The notes below the pieces were generated by a model, which was given only the letters and a program-made list of their open reading frames with translations, ran no database searches and was not told the DNA's origin. Made by a program: the position numbers and the translations under genes. Positions 1 to 6,752 of a stretch of 17,032 nucleotides of DNA are shown in pieces (the first letter of the stretch is position 1; each line of letters starts with the position of its first letter). The DNA lies in contig DASVVG010000041.1 of the NCBI GenBank assembly GCA_036386655.1, forward strand, positions 1-17,032, read 5' to 3'. Source of the DNA: JAHWJX01 sp036386655 (lineage in GTDB: Bacteria; Pseudomonadota; Alphaproteobacteria; Caulobacterales; Caulobacteraceae).

Positions 1-84
1 GACGGAGACCTCGACGGCCAGCGGGGAGAAGACGACCCGCGCGTCCCTCAACGTGTCGCCGTGCGCGCGCAGCAGGTCGTTCAT
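1..84 (-). CDS. 5' end of an unidentified gene downstream of thrS (truncated by window edge)
   Basis: Reading leftwards on the minus strand, an ATG at 84-82 overlaps the thrS stop codon in an ATGA arrangement and opens a frame that stays open to the window edge. The 28 visible residues begin MNDLLRAHGDTLRDARVV and end in VEVSV. The four-base overlap with thrS is the main reason to believe in it: the same junction type recurs elsewhere on this strand. The visible residues show no signal peptide or membrane segment and match no family I recognise. Translation is probably coupled to thrS. Function is unknown, and only the 5' end is present. Confidence 0.5.
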   Translation of the reverse strand, partial: MNDLLRAHGDTLRDARVVFSPLAVEVSV

Positions 85-2051
85 GCCGACAAGGCCTGAC
101 GCACGGGCTCGACCGGGTCTGTCGTGCGGGCGACGTCGGGCGGCAGCGCCTCGCGAGCGAGTTGCACGGCCGCATCATCCAGCCCCAGGATTTCCTGGCG
201 GTCGGAGCCCAGCCGGCGGAGCGCGACCTGGCGGGTCTCGGCCTCGCGGCGGCCGACCACGGCGATCACCGGCGTCTTGCCGACGCTGTGCTCGCGGACC
301 TTGAAGTTGATCTTCTCGTTGCGGAGGTCGGTCTCGACGCGCAGGCCCGCCTCGCGCAGCCGCGCGGCCACCTCTTCGGCGTAGGGATCCGCGTCGGAAG
401 TGATCGTGGCCACGACGACCTGCACAGGAGACAACCACAGCGGGAACGCGCCACCGTAGTTTTCGATCATGATGCCGATGAAGCGCTCGAACGATCCGAG
501 GATCGCGCGGTGCAGCATCACCGGGCGATGCTTCTGGCCGTCCTCGCCGACGTACTCGGCGTCCAGGCGCTCGGGCAGGACGTAGTCGAGCTGGATGGTG
601 CCGCAGGTCCACTCGCGGCCGATGGCGTCCTTGACCACGAAATCGAGCTTCGGCGCGTAGAAGGCGCCGTCGCCCTCGGCGATCACCGGCTCCACGCCCG
701 CCGCGCGGGCGGCTTCGGCCATCTGCGCCTCGGCCTTGTCCCAGAACTCGTCGGAGCCCGCGCGGATCTCCGGCCGCGTGGCGAGGGTGATGTAGGCGGT
801 CTCCATGCCGAGATCGGCGTGGATGCTGCGCGCCAGCTCGATGAACCGGGTCGTCTCATCGACGATCTGGTCCTCGCGGCAGAAGATGTGGGCGTCGTCC
901 TGGGTGAAGCCGCGCACGCGCATCAGGCCGTGCAGCGAACCCGACGGCTCGTACCGGTGACAGGAGCCGAACTCGGCCATGCGGATCGGCAGCTCGCGGT
1001 AGGAGCGCTGGCCCTGGTCGAAGATCTGCACGTGGCCGGGGCAGTTCATCGGCTTCAGCGCCAGGGTCTCGCCCTCGACGGTCTCGGCGATGAACATGTT
1101 GGGCCGGTACTTCTCCCAGTGCCCGGACTTTTCCCAGAAGGTGCGGTCGAGCACCTGCGGGGTCTTCACCTCGACGTAGCCGGCCTCGCTGAGGCGGCGG
1201 CGCATGTAGGCTTCCAAGGTCAACCAGAGCTGCCAGCCGTGGGGGTGCCAGAACACCATGCCCCTGCCCTCTTCCTGCATGTGGAAGAGGTTCATCTGGC
1301 GGCCGAGCTTGCGGTGGTCGCGCTTCTCAGCCTCCTCGAGCCGGCGGAGGTGGTCGGCGAGCTCCTGCTCGGTGCGCCACGCGGTGGCGTAGATGCGCTG
1401 GAGCTGGGCGTTGCGGTGGTCGCCGCGCCAGTAGGCCCCGGCGAGCTTGGTCAGCTTGAAGGCCTTGCCGACGTGCCTGGTCGACGGCAGGTGCGGCCCC
1501 CGGCAGAGGTCGATCCATTCGCCCTGGCTGTAGAGGCTGATCACCTCGTCCTCGGGCAGGTCGCGGATGATCTCGGCCTTGTAGTGCTCGCCGATGCTCT
1601 CGAAGTGCGCGATCGCCTTGTCCCGCGGCCACTCGTGTCGCCGGATGGGCACGTCGCGGTCGACGATCTCGCGCATCTTCGCTTCGATCTTCGGGAAGTC
1701 GTCCGTGGAGAACGGCTCGTCGCGGGCGAAGTCGTAGTAGAAGCCGTCTTCGATCGAGGGGCCGATGGTCACCTGGGTGCCGGGGAACAGCTCCTGCACC
1801 GCCTCCGCCAGCACGTGGGCGGCGTCGTGGCGGATGGTGTCGAGCACGATCGGGTCGGCGTCGTCGCGGGTGAGGATGCGGAAGCGCCCGCCCTTCTGCA
1901 GCGGCCGCTCGAGGTCGAGCTGCTTGCCGTCGACCTCCACCAGCACCGCCTTTTTGGCGAGAGACTTGGAGATGCCCTCGGCGATCTCGCGGCCGGTCAC
2001 GCCCTCCGGATAGGAGCGCGCGGCGCCGTCGGGAAACACCAGTTCGATCAT
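81..2051 (-). CDS. thrS: Threonine--tRNA ligase
   Basis: Cytosolic class II aminoacyl-tRNA synthetase that charges tRNA-Thr with threonine and edits mischarged Ser-tRNA-Thr. The 656 residues show the full family layout: an N-terminal TGS domain (about 1-62), the editing domain with H75/H79 and C183/H187, the catalytic core with zinc ligands C337 (in MNCPGH), H388 and H514, a motif 3 region (HRAILGSFERFIG), and a C-terminal anticodon-binding domain (about 542-640). These ligands match E. coli C334, H385 and H511 with a constant offset of three. The length is slightly above E. coli's 642, owing to a roughly 20-residue Pro/Ala-rich tail. The ATG at 2051 overlaps the yidD stop (ATGA), which supports this start and suggests translational coupling. 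The stop overlaps the start of the next gene in the same way. Confidence 0.98.
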   Translation of the reverse strand: MIELVFPDGAARSYPEGVTGREIAEGISKSLAKKAVLVEVDGKQLDLERPLQKGGRFRILTRDDADPIVLDTIRHDAAHVLAEAVQELFPGTQVTIGPSIEDGFYYDFARDEPFSTDDFPKIEAKMREIVDRDVPIRRHEWPRDKAIAHFESIGEHYKAEIIRDLPEDEVISLYSQGEWIDLCRGPHLPSTRHVGKAFKLTKLAGAYWRGDHRNAQLQRIYATAWRTEQELADHLRRLEEAEKRDHRKLGRQMNLFHMQEEGRGMVFWHPHGWQLWLTLEAYMRRRLSEAGYVEVKTPQVLDRTFWEKSGHWEKYRPNMFIAETVEGETLALKPMNCPGHVQIFDQGQRSYRELPIRMAEFGSCHRYEPSGSLHGLMRVRGFTQDDAHIFCREDQIVDETTRFIELARSIHADLGMETAYITLATRPEIRAGSDEFWDKAEAQMAEAARAAGVEPVIAEGDGAFYAPKLDFVVKDAIGREWTCGTIQLDYVLPERLDAEYVGEDGQKHRPVMLHRAILGSFERFIGIMIENYGGAFPLWLSPVQVVVATITSDADPYAEEVAARLREAGLRVETDLRNEKINFKVREHSVGKTPVIAVVGRREAETRQVALRRLGSDRQEILGLDDAAVQLAREALPPDVARTTDPVEPVRQALSA

Positions 2052-2311
2052 GCCTCACACCTGCTTCGCGGCCCCGGCGGCGCGGGGTCGTACCCGGAAC
2101 CGCCCCAGGGATGGCAGCGGCAGACCCGGCGCGCGGCCAGCCACGAGCCCCTCACGGGACCGTGGCCGATCAGGACCTCCGCTGCGTACTCGGAACACGT
2201 GGGCAGATAGCGACAACCGCGCCCGATGAGGGGCGAGAGGGTCAGCTTGTATGCCCGCAAAGCGAACAAAATCAGTCGATCATAGAGCGGCATGGGAGGA
2301 CGCCGGAGCAC
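2048..2311 (-). CDS. yidD: Membrane protein insertion efficiency factor YidD
   Basis: Small YidD-family protein that acts at the inner face of the membrane, probably through an amphipathic N-terminal helix, and assists YidC/Sec-dependent insertion. The conserved core is clear: YKLTLSPLIG, then RGCRYLPTCSEYA, then a Cys-rich RVCRCHPWGGSGYDP. The longest frame starts at a GTG (2311) and gives 87 residues. An ATG at 2293, giving MPLYDRLILFALRAYK and 81 residues, fits the family N-terminus better, but neither start has a clear Shine-Dalgarno sequence. Its stop overlaps the thrS start by four bases. In many genomes yidD sits beside rnpA and yidC; here it sits in a tRNA-synthetase operon, as I recall for Caulobacter relatives. 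Confidence 0.93.
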   Translation of the reverse strand: MLRRPPMPLYDRLILFALRAYKLTLSPLIGRGCRYLPTCSEYAAEVLIGHGPVRGSWLAARRVCRCHPWGGSGYDPAPPGPRSRCEA

Positions 2312-2353
2312 GGCGATCTAACACGGGGGTTGTGACAGGGCCATGAGAGCGCC

Positions 2354-2377
2354 CCCCGCGAGCCCTTCAACGCGGGG
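2354..2377 (-). repeat. 7-bp inverted repeat between the iscU-like gene and yidD
   Basis: CCCCGCG (2354-2360) and CGCGGGG (2371-2377) are perfect inverted arms around a 10-base loop. The repeat lies in the roughly 77-base gap between the IscU-like stop and the yidD start, the widest gap in this operon. No U-tract follows on the minus strand, so it is not a classical intrinsic terminator. It could be an mRNA-stabilising or processing stem, or a weak attenuator that lowers yidD-thrS expression relative to upstream genes. Confidence 0.4.
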
Positions 2378-2388
2378 ATGAGCGGCAT

Positions 2389-2844
2389 TTAAGCCACGGT
2401 CGCGCCTGTGGCCTCCCGGCTGGACTGCGCGGCACCGATGGCGTCGGCCGCGGCGTCGAAGGCGAGGGTCGTCGAGGCGTGCCGCGCGGGGAACTCCTTC
2501 ACCGGCTCGAGCACGCGCAGGTCGGCGAACCGGCCCTCGGGCGGCGGTCCGCCGCGCTTCAGCATCGCGTGCAGCGCCTCGCGTGCGGCCAGCACCTCGT
2601 CGACTGTGGCGCCGACGATGTTGGCGCCTAGCACGCCCGCGGCGGCCTGGCCGAGGGCGCAGGCCTGCACCTCCTGGGCGAAGTCGGTCACGCGCCCTTC
2701 GGCGAGCTTCACGTCGAGAACCACGGTGCTCCCGCACAGCTTGGCGGTTTTCGAGGCGGTGCCGTGCGGGTCTGCGAGCCGGCCGGCGCGCGGGATGTCG
2801 GCCGCCAGCCGCAGCACGCGCTCGGTGTAGAGGTCGTCGAACAT
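2389..2844 (-). CDS. NifU/IscU N-terminal-like iron-sulfur cluster scaffold protein
   Basis: A 151-residue protein of the IscU/NifU-N fold (COG0822), expected in the cytosol as an Fe-S assembly scaffold or cluster-binding protein. The family outline is visible: C37 in KLCGS, C62 in QACALGQAAAGV, and a C-terminal VKEFPARHAS region. Compared with E. coli IscU, the Asp after the first Cys (CGD) is Ser39, and the third cysteine (HCS) is Ala123 in RHAS, so only two cysteines and possibly H122 remain as ligands. I recall similar proteins in other alphaproteobacteria, annotated only as scaffold proteins. The start ATG at 2844 shares one base with the upstream stop (TGATG), which fixes this start over longer frames. 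It sits in an operon with cysS and thrS, not with iscS or suf genes, so its client is unknown. Confidence 0.85.
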   Translation of the reverse strand: MFDDLYTERVLRLAADIPRAGRLADPHGTASKTAKLCGSTVVLDVKLAEGRVTDFAQEVQACALGQAAAGVLGANIVGATVDEVLAAREALHAMLKRGGPPPEGRFADLRVLEPVKEFPARHASTTLAFDAAADAIGAAQSSREATGATVA

Positions 2845-3293
2845 CAGCCGCCCGACTGGTCGCGCCAGGACCGCTCGGCCAGGTCCTTCACGGCCTCGCC
2901 GAGCGACTTGAAGCCCTCGAAGATGGCGCGGCGCTGGGTTTTCGCCTGCAGCTCGCCGGCGACGCCGTGGAAGAAGGCGCCGTTGGCGAAGATGCAGCCG
3001 GTCTCGGTCAGTGTCTCGATCTCGATGTAGCGCATGGTGCGCGCCAGCACGCCGTTCTCGCGCCAGACGATCTGGGAGCGCGGCTCCCAGTCGACGATCA
3101 CCGGCTGGAACTCCCGCGGCGGCTTGCCCGGCAGGCTCTCCCGCAGCTTCAGCGCCGCGCCGATGCCGAGCTTGCCCTTCGCCTGGGTGTAGAGCGGGTT
3201 CCACTGCGGCCAGCGCTCGACGTCGGCCAGCAGCTCCCAGATGTTCTCAGCCGGGGCGGCCACGCCGATGCGGTGTTCGATACGGAACGACAT
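2844..3293 (-). CDS. SRPBCC-family (START-like / polyketide-cyclase fold) protein
   Basis: A 149-residue protein with the hallmarks of the SRPBCC helix-grip fold: IEHRIGVAAPAENIWELLADVERWPQWNP at the N-terminus (the usual 'W..L.D...WP.WNP' signature), alternating beta strands, and a long C-terminal helix (about 121-143) ending in DLAERSW. Such proteins bind hydrophobic ligands or act as cyclases or chaperone-like factors; the specific ligand cannot be read from the sequence. No signal peptide is present. It lies 35 bases downstream of cysS and overlaps the IscU-like start by one base (TGATG), which suggests co-translation with the scaffold. Confident about the fold, not the function. Confidence 0.85.
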   Translation of the reverse strand: MSFRIEHRIGVAAPAENIWELLADVERWPQWNPLYTQAKGKLGIGAALKLRESLPGKPPREFQPVIVDWEPRSQIVWRENGVLARTMRYIEIETLTETGCIFANGAFFHGVAGELQAKTQRRAIFEGFKSLGEAVKDLAERSWRDQSGG

Positions 3294-3328
3294 GTCAGCG
3301 GCTCATATGGGCGCCCGGGCGAGCGGCG

Positions 3329-4750
3329 TCACGCCGGCTCCCTGAGCCGCCAGGTGGCGCCCTGCGGCCCGTCCATCACCTCGACGCCGAGCTCGGTCAG
3401 CTCGGCGCGGATACGGTCGGCGGCGGCCCAGTCCTTGGAGGCGCGCGCCTGCCCGCGCTGCGCGATCAGCGCCTCGACCTTAGCCTTGAGGTCCTCGTCC
3501 GCTCCGCCCTCGAACCAGGCGTCCGGGTCGCTGCCCAGCAGCCCCAGGAGCCCGCCGCCGGCCTTGAGCGCTCGCATGTAGAGCAGCGAGGCCTCGGAGC
3601 GTGACATCAGCGTGCTGCGCAGTCCGTCCGCCAGTTCGAAGAGCGCGCTGATCGCCCGCGGCGTGTTCAGGTCGTCGAGCAGGCCCTCCTGCACGCGGCC
3701 GAGCAGCGCCTCGACCTCGCCCTCCGCGGGCTCGGGGAGCGTGCGCCCCTTCAGCTCGCGGCGCGCGTCCTGCAGCACGCCGTAGAGGCGGTCGAGGCTC
3801 TTCTTCGACTGCTCCAGCAGCGCGTCGGTCCAGTCGAGCGGCGCCCGGTAGTGCGCCGACAGCAGCGCCCAGCGCACCACCTCGCCGGGCGTGCGCTTCA
3901 CCAGGTCGTGGACCAGCAGCACGTTGCCGAGGCTCTTCGACATCTTCTCGGCGTCCATGGTCAGGAAGCCGTTGTGCATCCAGTACCGCGCGTAGACGTC
4001 GTGAGGACCCGCGCAACGCCCTTGCGCGATCTCGTTCTCGTGGTGCGGGAAGGTCAGGTCGTGCCCGCCGCCGTGGATGTCGACCGGCAGGCCGAGGTTC
4101 TTCTCGATCATCGCCGAGCACTCGAGGTGCCAGCCGGGCCGGCCGTAGCCCCAGGGGCTGTCCCAGCCGGGCTCGCCCTCCTTCGACGGCTTCCACAGCA
4201 CGAAATCCGCCGGGTTGCGCTTGTAGGGCGCCACTTCGACCCTGGCGCCGGCGATCATGTCTTCGAGCGAACGTCCTGAAAGGCGGCCGTAATCGGCGAA
4301 GGCGTTCACGTCGAAGAGCACGTGCCCTTCGGCCTCGTAGGCGTAGACGCTCTCGATCAGCCGCCGGATCAGGTCGATCATCTCGCCGATGTGGGCGGTG
4401 GCGTGCGGAGTCAGCGTCGGCGGCAGGCAGCCGAGCGCCGCCATGTCCTCGTCGTAGATGCGCTCGTACTTGGCGGTGATCGCCTCGATCGGCTCGCCCG
4501 TCTCGCGGGCGCGGGCGATGATCTTGTCGTCCACGTCGGTGACATTGCGGGCGTAGACCACCGCCTGCTCGCCGTAGAGGCGCCGCAGCACCCGGAACAG
4601 GACGTCGAAGACCACCGCCGGCCGGGCGTTGCCGACGTGGGCGTAGTTGTAGACCGTGGGCCCGCAGACGTAGAGCGTCACCCGCCCCGCATCCTGCGGA
4701 ACGAACGGCTGTTTTTCGCGGCTGTAGGTGTCGTGGACCGTGAGTTGCAT
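3329..4750 (-). CDS. cysS: Cysteine--tRNA ligase
   Basis: Class I aminoacyl-tRNA synthetase charging tRNA-Cys; cytosolic, monomeric, zinc-dependent. From the ATG at 4750 the protein is 473 residues. The HIGH-type motif is HVGN at 38-41 and the KMSKS loop is at 269-273. The zinc ligands C29, C211, H236 and E240 have the same spacing as E. coli C28, C209, H234 and E238. The C-terminal part holds the helical DALR-type domain and a Lys/Ala-rich end. The frame stays open upstream to about 4996, but those codons lie antisense to folE, and the family N-terminus (MQLTVHDTYSREKQPF) fixes the start. It appears to be the first gene of the minus-strand operon leading to thrS, with its promoter in or near the 67 bases shared with folE. 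Confidence 0.97.
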   Translation of the reverse strand: MQLTVHDTYSREKQPFVPQDAGRVTLYVCGPTVYNYAHVGNARPAVVFDVLFRVLRRLYGEQAVVYARNVTDVDDKIIARARETGEPIEAITAKYERIYDEDMAALGCLPPTLTPHATAHIGEMIDLIRRLIESVYAYEAEGHVLFDVNAFADYGRLSGRSLEDMIAGARVEVAPYKRNPADFVLWKPSKEGEPGWDSPWGYGRPGWHLECSAMIEKNLGLPVDIHGGGHDLTFPHHENEIAQGRCAGPHDVYARYWMHNGFLTMDAEKMSKSLGNVLLVHDLVKRTPGEVVRWALLSAHYRAPLDWTDALLEQSKKSLDRLYGVLQDARRELKGRTLPEPAEGEVEALLGRVQEGLLDDLNTPRAISALFELADGLRSTLMSRSEASLLYMRALKAGGGLLGLLGSDPDAWFEGGADEDLKAKVEALIAQRGQARASKDWAAADRIRAELTELGVEVMDGPQGATWRLREPA

Positions 4751-4817
4751 GGCGCCCGCAAGTTGCCCGACAGGGCCCGGGTCCCATATAGCGGAGGCCC
4801 CTCCAGAGGAAAGCCGA
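4751..4817. promoter_or_regulatory. Divergent cysS/folE intergenic region, likely promoters
   Basis: These 67 bases separate two divergent genes and must hold, or lie close to, promoters for both. On the minus strand the sequence GCTATATGG (complement of about 4783-4791) resembles the alphaproteobacterial -10 consensus GCTANAWC and would serve cysS; a matching -35 is weak. GGAGG/CCTCC arms form a tiny inverted repeat near 4793-4804. The folE ribosome binding site AGAGGAAAG (about 4805-4813) is strong and clearly selects the ATG at 4818. Promoter assignments are inference. Confidence 0.4.
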
Positions 4818-5468
4818 ATGGACCGCTCCAGCACCTCGCCCCCCAACGTCGTGCCGCTTCCGGGCGCGAACGCCGAGGGCAAGGGACAGGGCGCCTTCCG
4901 CCGGCCGACCCGCGAAGAGGCGATGGACGCGGTCCGCACGCTCATGGCCTGGGCCGGCGACGATCCGCGCCGCAACGGCCTGCTCGACACCCCCAAGCGC
5001 GTCGTCGACGCCTACGAGGAGTGGTTCCAGGGCTACGCCGCCGACGCGCAGGAGCAACTCGGCCGCACCTTCGACGAGGTGGAGGGCTACGACGACCTCG
5101 TCATGCTCCGCGACATCGACGTGGAGAGCCACTGCGAGCACCACATGGCGCCGTTCCTGGGCAAGGCGTACGTCGCCTACATGCCGACGGAGAAGGTGGT
5201 CGGCATCTCCAAGCTCGCCCGCGTGGTGGAGATCTTCTCGAAGCGCCTGCAGAACCAGGAGAAGCTGACGGCCCAGATCGCCGCCGCCCTGGAAGAGGGG
5301 CTGGCGCCCCGCGGGGTCGCCGTCCTGATCGACGCCGAGCACCAGTGCATGACGACGCGCGGCCTGCGCCACAAGCACGTCAGCACCATCACCACCCAGT
5401 TCACCGGCGTGTTCAAGACGGACCCGGCGCTGCAGGAACGCTTCCTCCGCTTCACCCAGCGCGGCTGA
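4818..5468 (+). CDS. folE: GTP cyclohydrolase I
   Basis: Converts GTP to 7,8-dihydroneopterin triphosphate, the first step of folate (and pterin) synthesis; cytosolic homodecamer in the FolE (type I, zinc-dependent) family. The 216-residue protein has zinc ligands C106, H109 and C177 with the catalytic H108, in SHCEHHMAPF and HQCMTTRG. C106 to C177 is a 71-residue gap, identical to C110 to C181 in E. coli. VVGISKLARVVEIFSKRLQNQEKL is the usual tetramer-interface and substrate region. The first 25 or so residues are low-complexity and not conserved. The start ATG at 4818 has a good Shine-Dalgarno (AGAGGA); an upstream in-frame ATG at 4728 lies inside cysS and is rejected. The gene stands alone; folP lies far away in the right-hand operon. 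Confidence 0.97.
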   Translation: MDRSSTSPPNVVPLPGANAEGKGQGAFRRPTREEAMDAVRTLMAWAGDDPRRNGLLDTPKRVVDAYEEWFQGYAADAQEQLGRTFDEVEGYDDLVMLRDIDVESHCEHHMAPFLGKAYVAYMPTEKVVGISKLARVVEIFSKRLQNQEKLTAQIAAALEEGLAPRGVAVLIDAEHQCMTTRGLRHKHVSTITTQFTGVFKTDPALQERFLRFTQRG

Positions 5469-5472
5469 CCGG

Positions 5473-5500
5473 TTGCGCCCGGCCGCGGCCGGACTAGGCT
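5473..5500 (+). promoter_or_regulatory. Candidate promoter with a palindromic spacer upstream of the SMP-30-like gene
   Basis: TTGCGC (5473-5478) and TAGGCT (5495-5500) are spaced by 16 bases and look like a -35/-10 pair in a high-GC genome. The spacer begins with a perfect 14-base palindrome, CCGGCCGCGGCCGG (5479-5492). The element lies in the 81-base gap after folE. It could drive the secreted beta-propeller gene; equally, the palindrome could be a hairpin ending folE transcripts, though no T-tract follows. Inference only. Confidence 0.3.
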
Positions 5501-5549
5501 CCCCCGACTGCTGGCGCCCGCTACTCGGCGCTCGAGGCCCGGGGGACTC

Positions 5550-6752
5550 ATGCCGCTACGCGATCACCTGACCGCCCTGCTCGCCGCGAGCCTGCTGCTC
5601 GGCGCCGGAGCGCCGCTCGCGCAGGACCAGAACGCGGGCGTCCGCGCGCGGATCGCGCAGTTGGAGGGGCTGGTCCCGACGGTGCGGGACCCCAGCCTCG
5701 CCTACCTGCTCGCCGCTGACTACGCGACGCTCGGCGACAAGGCGAAGACGCTCGAGTGGCTGGGTCGCGCCGCCGACAGCGGGGTCGGCTTCGAGCCGCG
5801 CAACCCGGCCTTCGAAAAGTTCGCCGGCGACGCCGAGTTCGAGCGCCTGCGCGCGCGCATGGAAGCGGACCAAGCGCCGGTGCTCCGCAGCCGCCGCGCG
5901 TTCCTGATCGAGCGCCCCGGGCTGGTCCCCGAGGGGGTGGCCTGGGACGCCGCCGGACGGCGGCTGTTCGTCGGAGACATGAACGCTGCGCGCATCCTCG
6001 CCGTCGACGCGCAGGGCCGCACGCGCGACTTCGCGAACGGCCTGCGCCTGCGGCCGCTGGGCATGAAGGTCGACGCCGCGCGCGGTCGGCTGTGGGTGGC
6101 GACGACCAACGCCTTCTGGGACACGCCGAAGAAGGAGGCCGAGCTCGTCGCCTTCGACCTGCGCACGGGCCGGGTCGTCGCCCGCCACGCGCATGCGGAG
6201 GCGACGTCGTTCAACGACCTCGACATCGCGCCCTCCGGCGAGATCTTCCTCACCGACAGCGACGGCGGCGGCGTCTACCGCCTGCCCGCCGACGGCTCGG
6301 CCATGCAGCGGCTCACGCCCAAGGGCGCCATGGCCTATCCGAACGGGATCGCATGGCTGAACGGGCGACTCTACGTGGCGCAGGGGATCGCGCTGCGGCG
6401 CGTCGATCCGGCCACCGGCGAGATCGTGCGCGTGCGGGGCCTGCCGGGTTTCCCGGGCCTCGGCATCGACGGCCTGTACGCGCACCGGGGGGCGCTGATC
6501 GGCGTGCAGGGGTTCGGCTTCAAGGGCCGGGTGTCCCGACTCGAACTCTCGCCCGAGGGCGACGCCGTGACCGCCGCGCGGGTGCTGGAGGCCGCCAACC
6601 CCGCCTTCGACGTGCCCACCACCGCCGCGCCCGCCGGCGACCGCCTCTACGTGCTCGCCAACAGCCAGCTCGACCGCATCCGGCCGGACGGCACGGTGGC
6701 CGAGCCGCGGGCGCTGAAGCCGATCGTCATCCTCGAGCTGCCGCTGGGCTGA
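5550..6752 (+). CDS. Secreted SMP-30/gluconolactonase-like beta-propeller protein
   Basis: A 400-residue protein with an N-terminal Sec signal peptide (MPLRDHLTALLAASLLLGAGAP, likely cleaved near APLAQ), so probably periplasmic. Residues about 30-108 are helical and TPR-like (DPSLAYLLAADYATLGDKAK...). From about 120 onward is a six-bladed-propeller region with SMP-30-type repeats: LVPEGVAWD, RLFVGDMN, FNDLDIAPSGEIFLTD, YPNGIAW and GIDGLY. E128, N222, N265 and D307 lie at plausible positions for the single divalent metal ion of this family. Members include lactonases and strictosidine-synthase-like hydrolases; substrate is not predictable. The 3' end overlaps the DUF817 gene by 26 bases tail to tail. 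GGGGGA sits only three bases before the ATG, so the ribosome binding site is not typical; the signal peptide supports the start. Confidence 0.85.
   Translation: MPLRDHLTALLAASLLLGAGAPLAQDQNAGVRARIAQLEGLVPTVRDPSLAYLLAADYATLGDKAKTLEWLGRAADSGVGFEPRNPAFEKFAGDAEFERLRARMEADQAPVLRSRRAFLIERPGLVPEGVAWDAAGRRLFVGDMNAARILAVDAQGRTRDFANGLRLRPLGMKVDAARGRLWVATTNAFWDTPKKEAELVAFDLRTGRVVARHAHAEATSFNDLDIAPSGEIFLTDSDGGGVYRLPADGSAMQRLTPKGAMAYPNGIAWLNGRLYVAQGIALRRVDPATGEIVRVRGLPGFPGLGIDGLYAHRGALIGVQGFGFKGRVSRLELSPEGDAVTAARVLEAANPAFDVPTTAAPAGDRLYVLANSQLDRIRPDGTVAEPRALKPIVILELPLG

Noticed and set aside
162..2210. A 682-codon open frame on the plus strand opposite thrS
   Set aside because: It is antisense to an unmistakable thrS, has low-complexity His/Leu/Gly/Val-rich composition typical of high-GC shadow frames, and shows no family motif.
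4751..4996. An 82-codon N-terminal extension of cysS
   Set aside because: The extension lies antisense to folE and the folE promoter region, and the family N-terminus begins at the ATG at 4750.
3480..5378. A 632-codon minus-strand frame across cysS and folE
   Set aside because: It is out of frame with cysS and antisense to folE; the Arg/Ala/Gly-rich translation is a GC artefact.
5479..5492. Intrinsic terminator for folE
   Set aside because: The palindrome CCGGCCGCGGCCGG has no loop of useful size and no T-tract after it.
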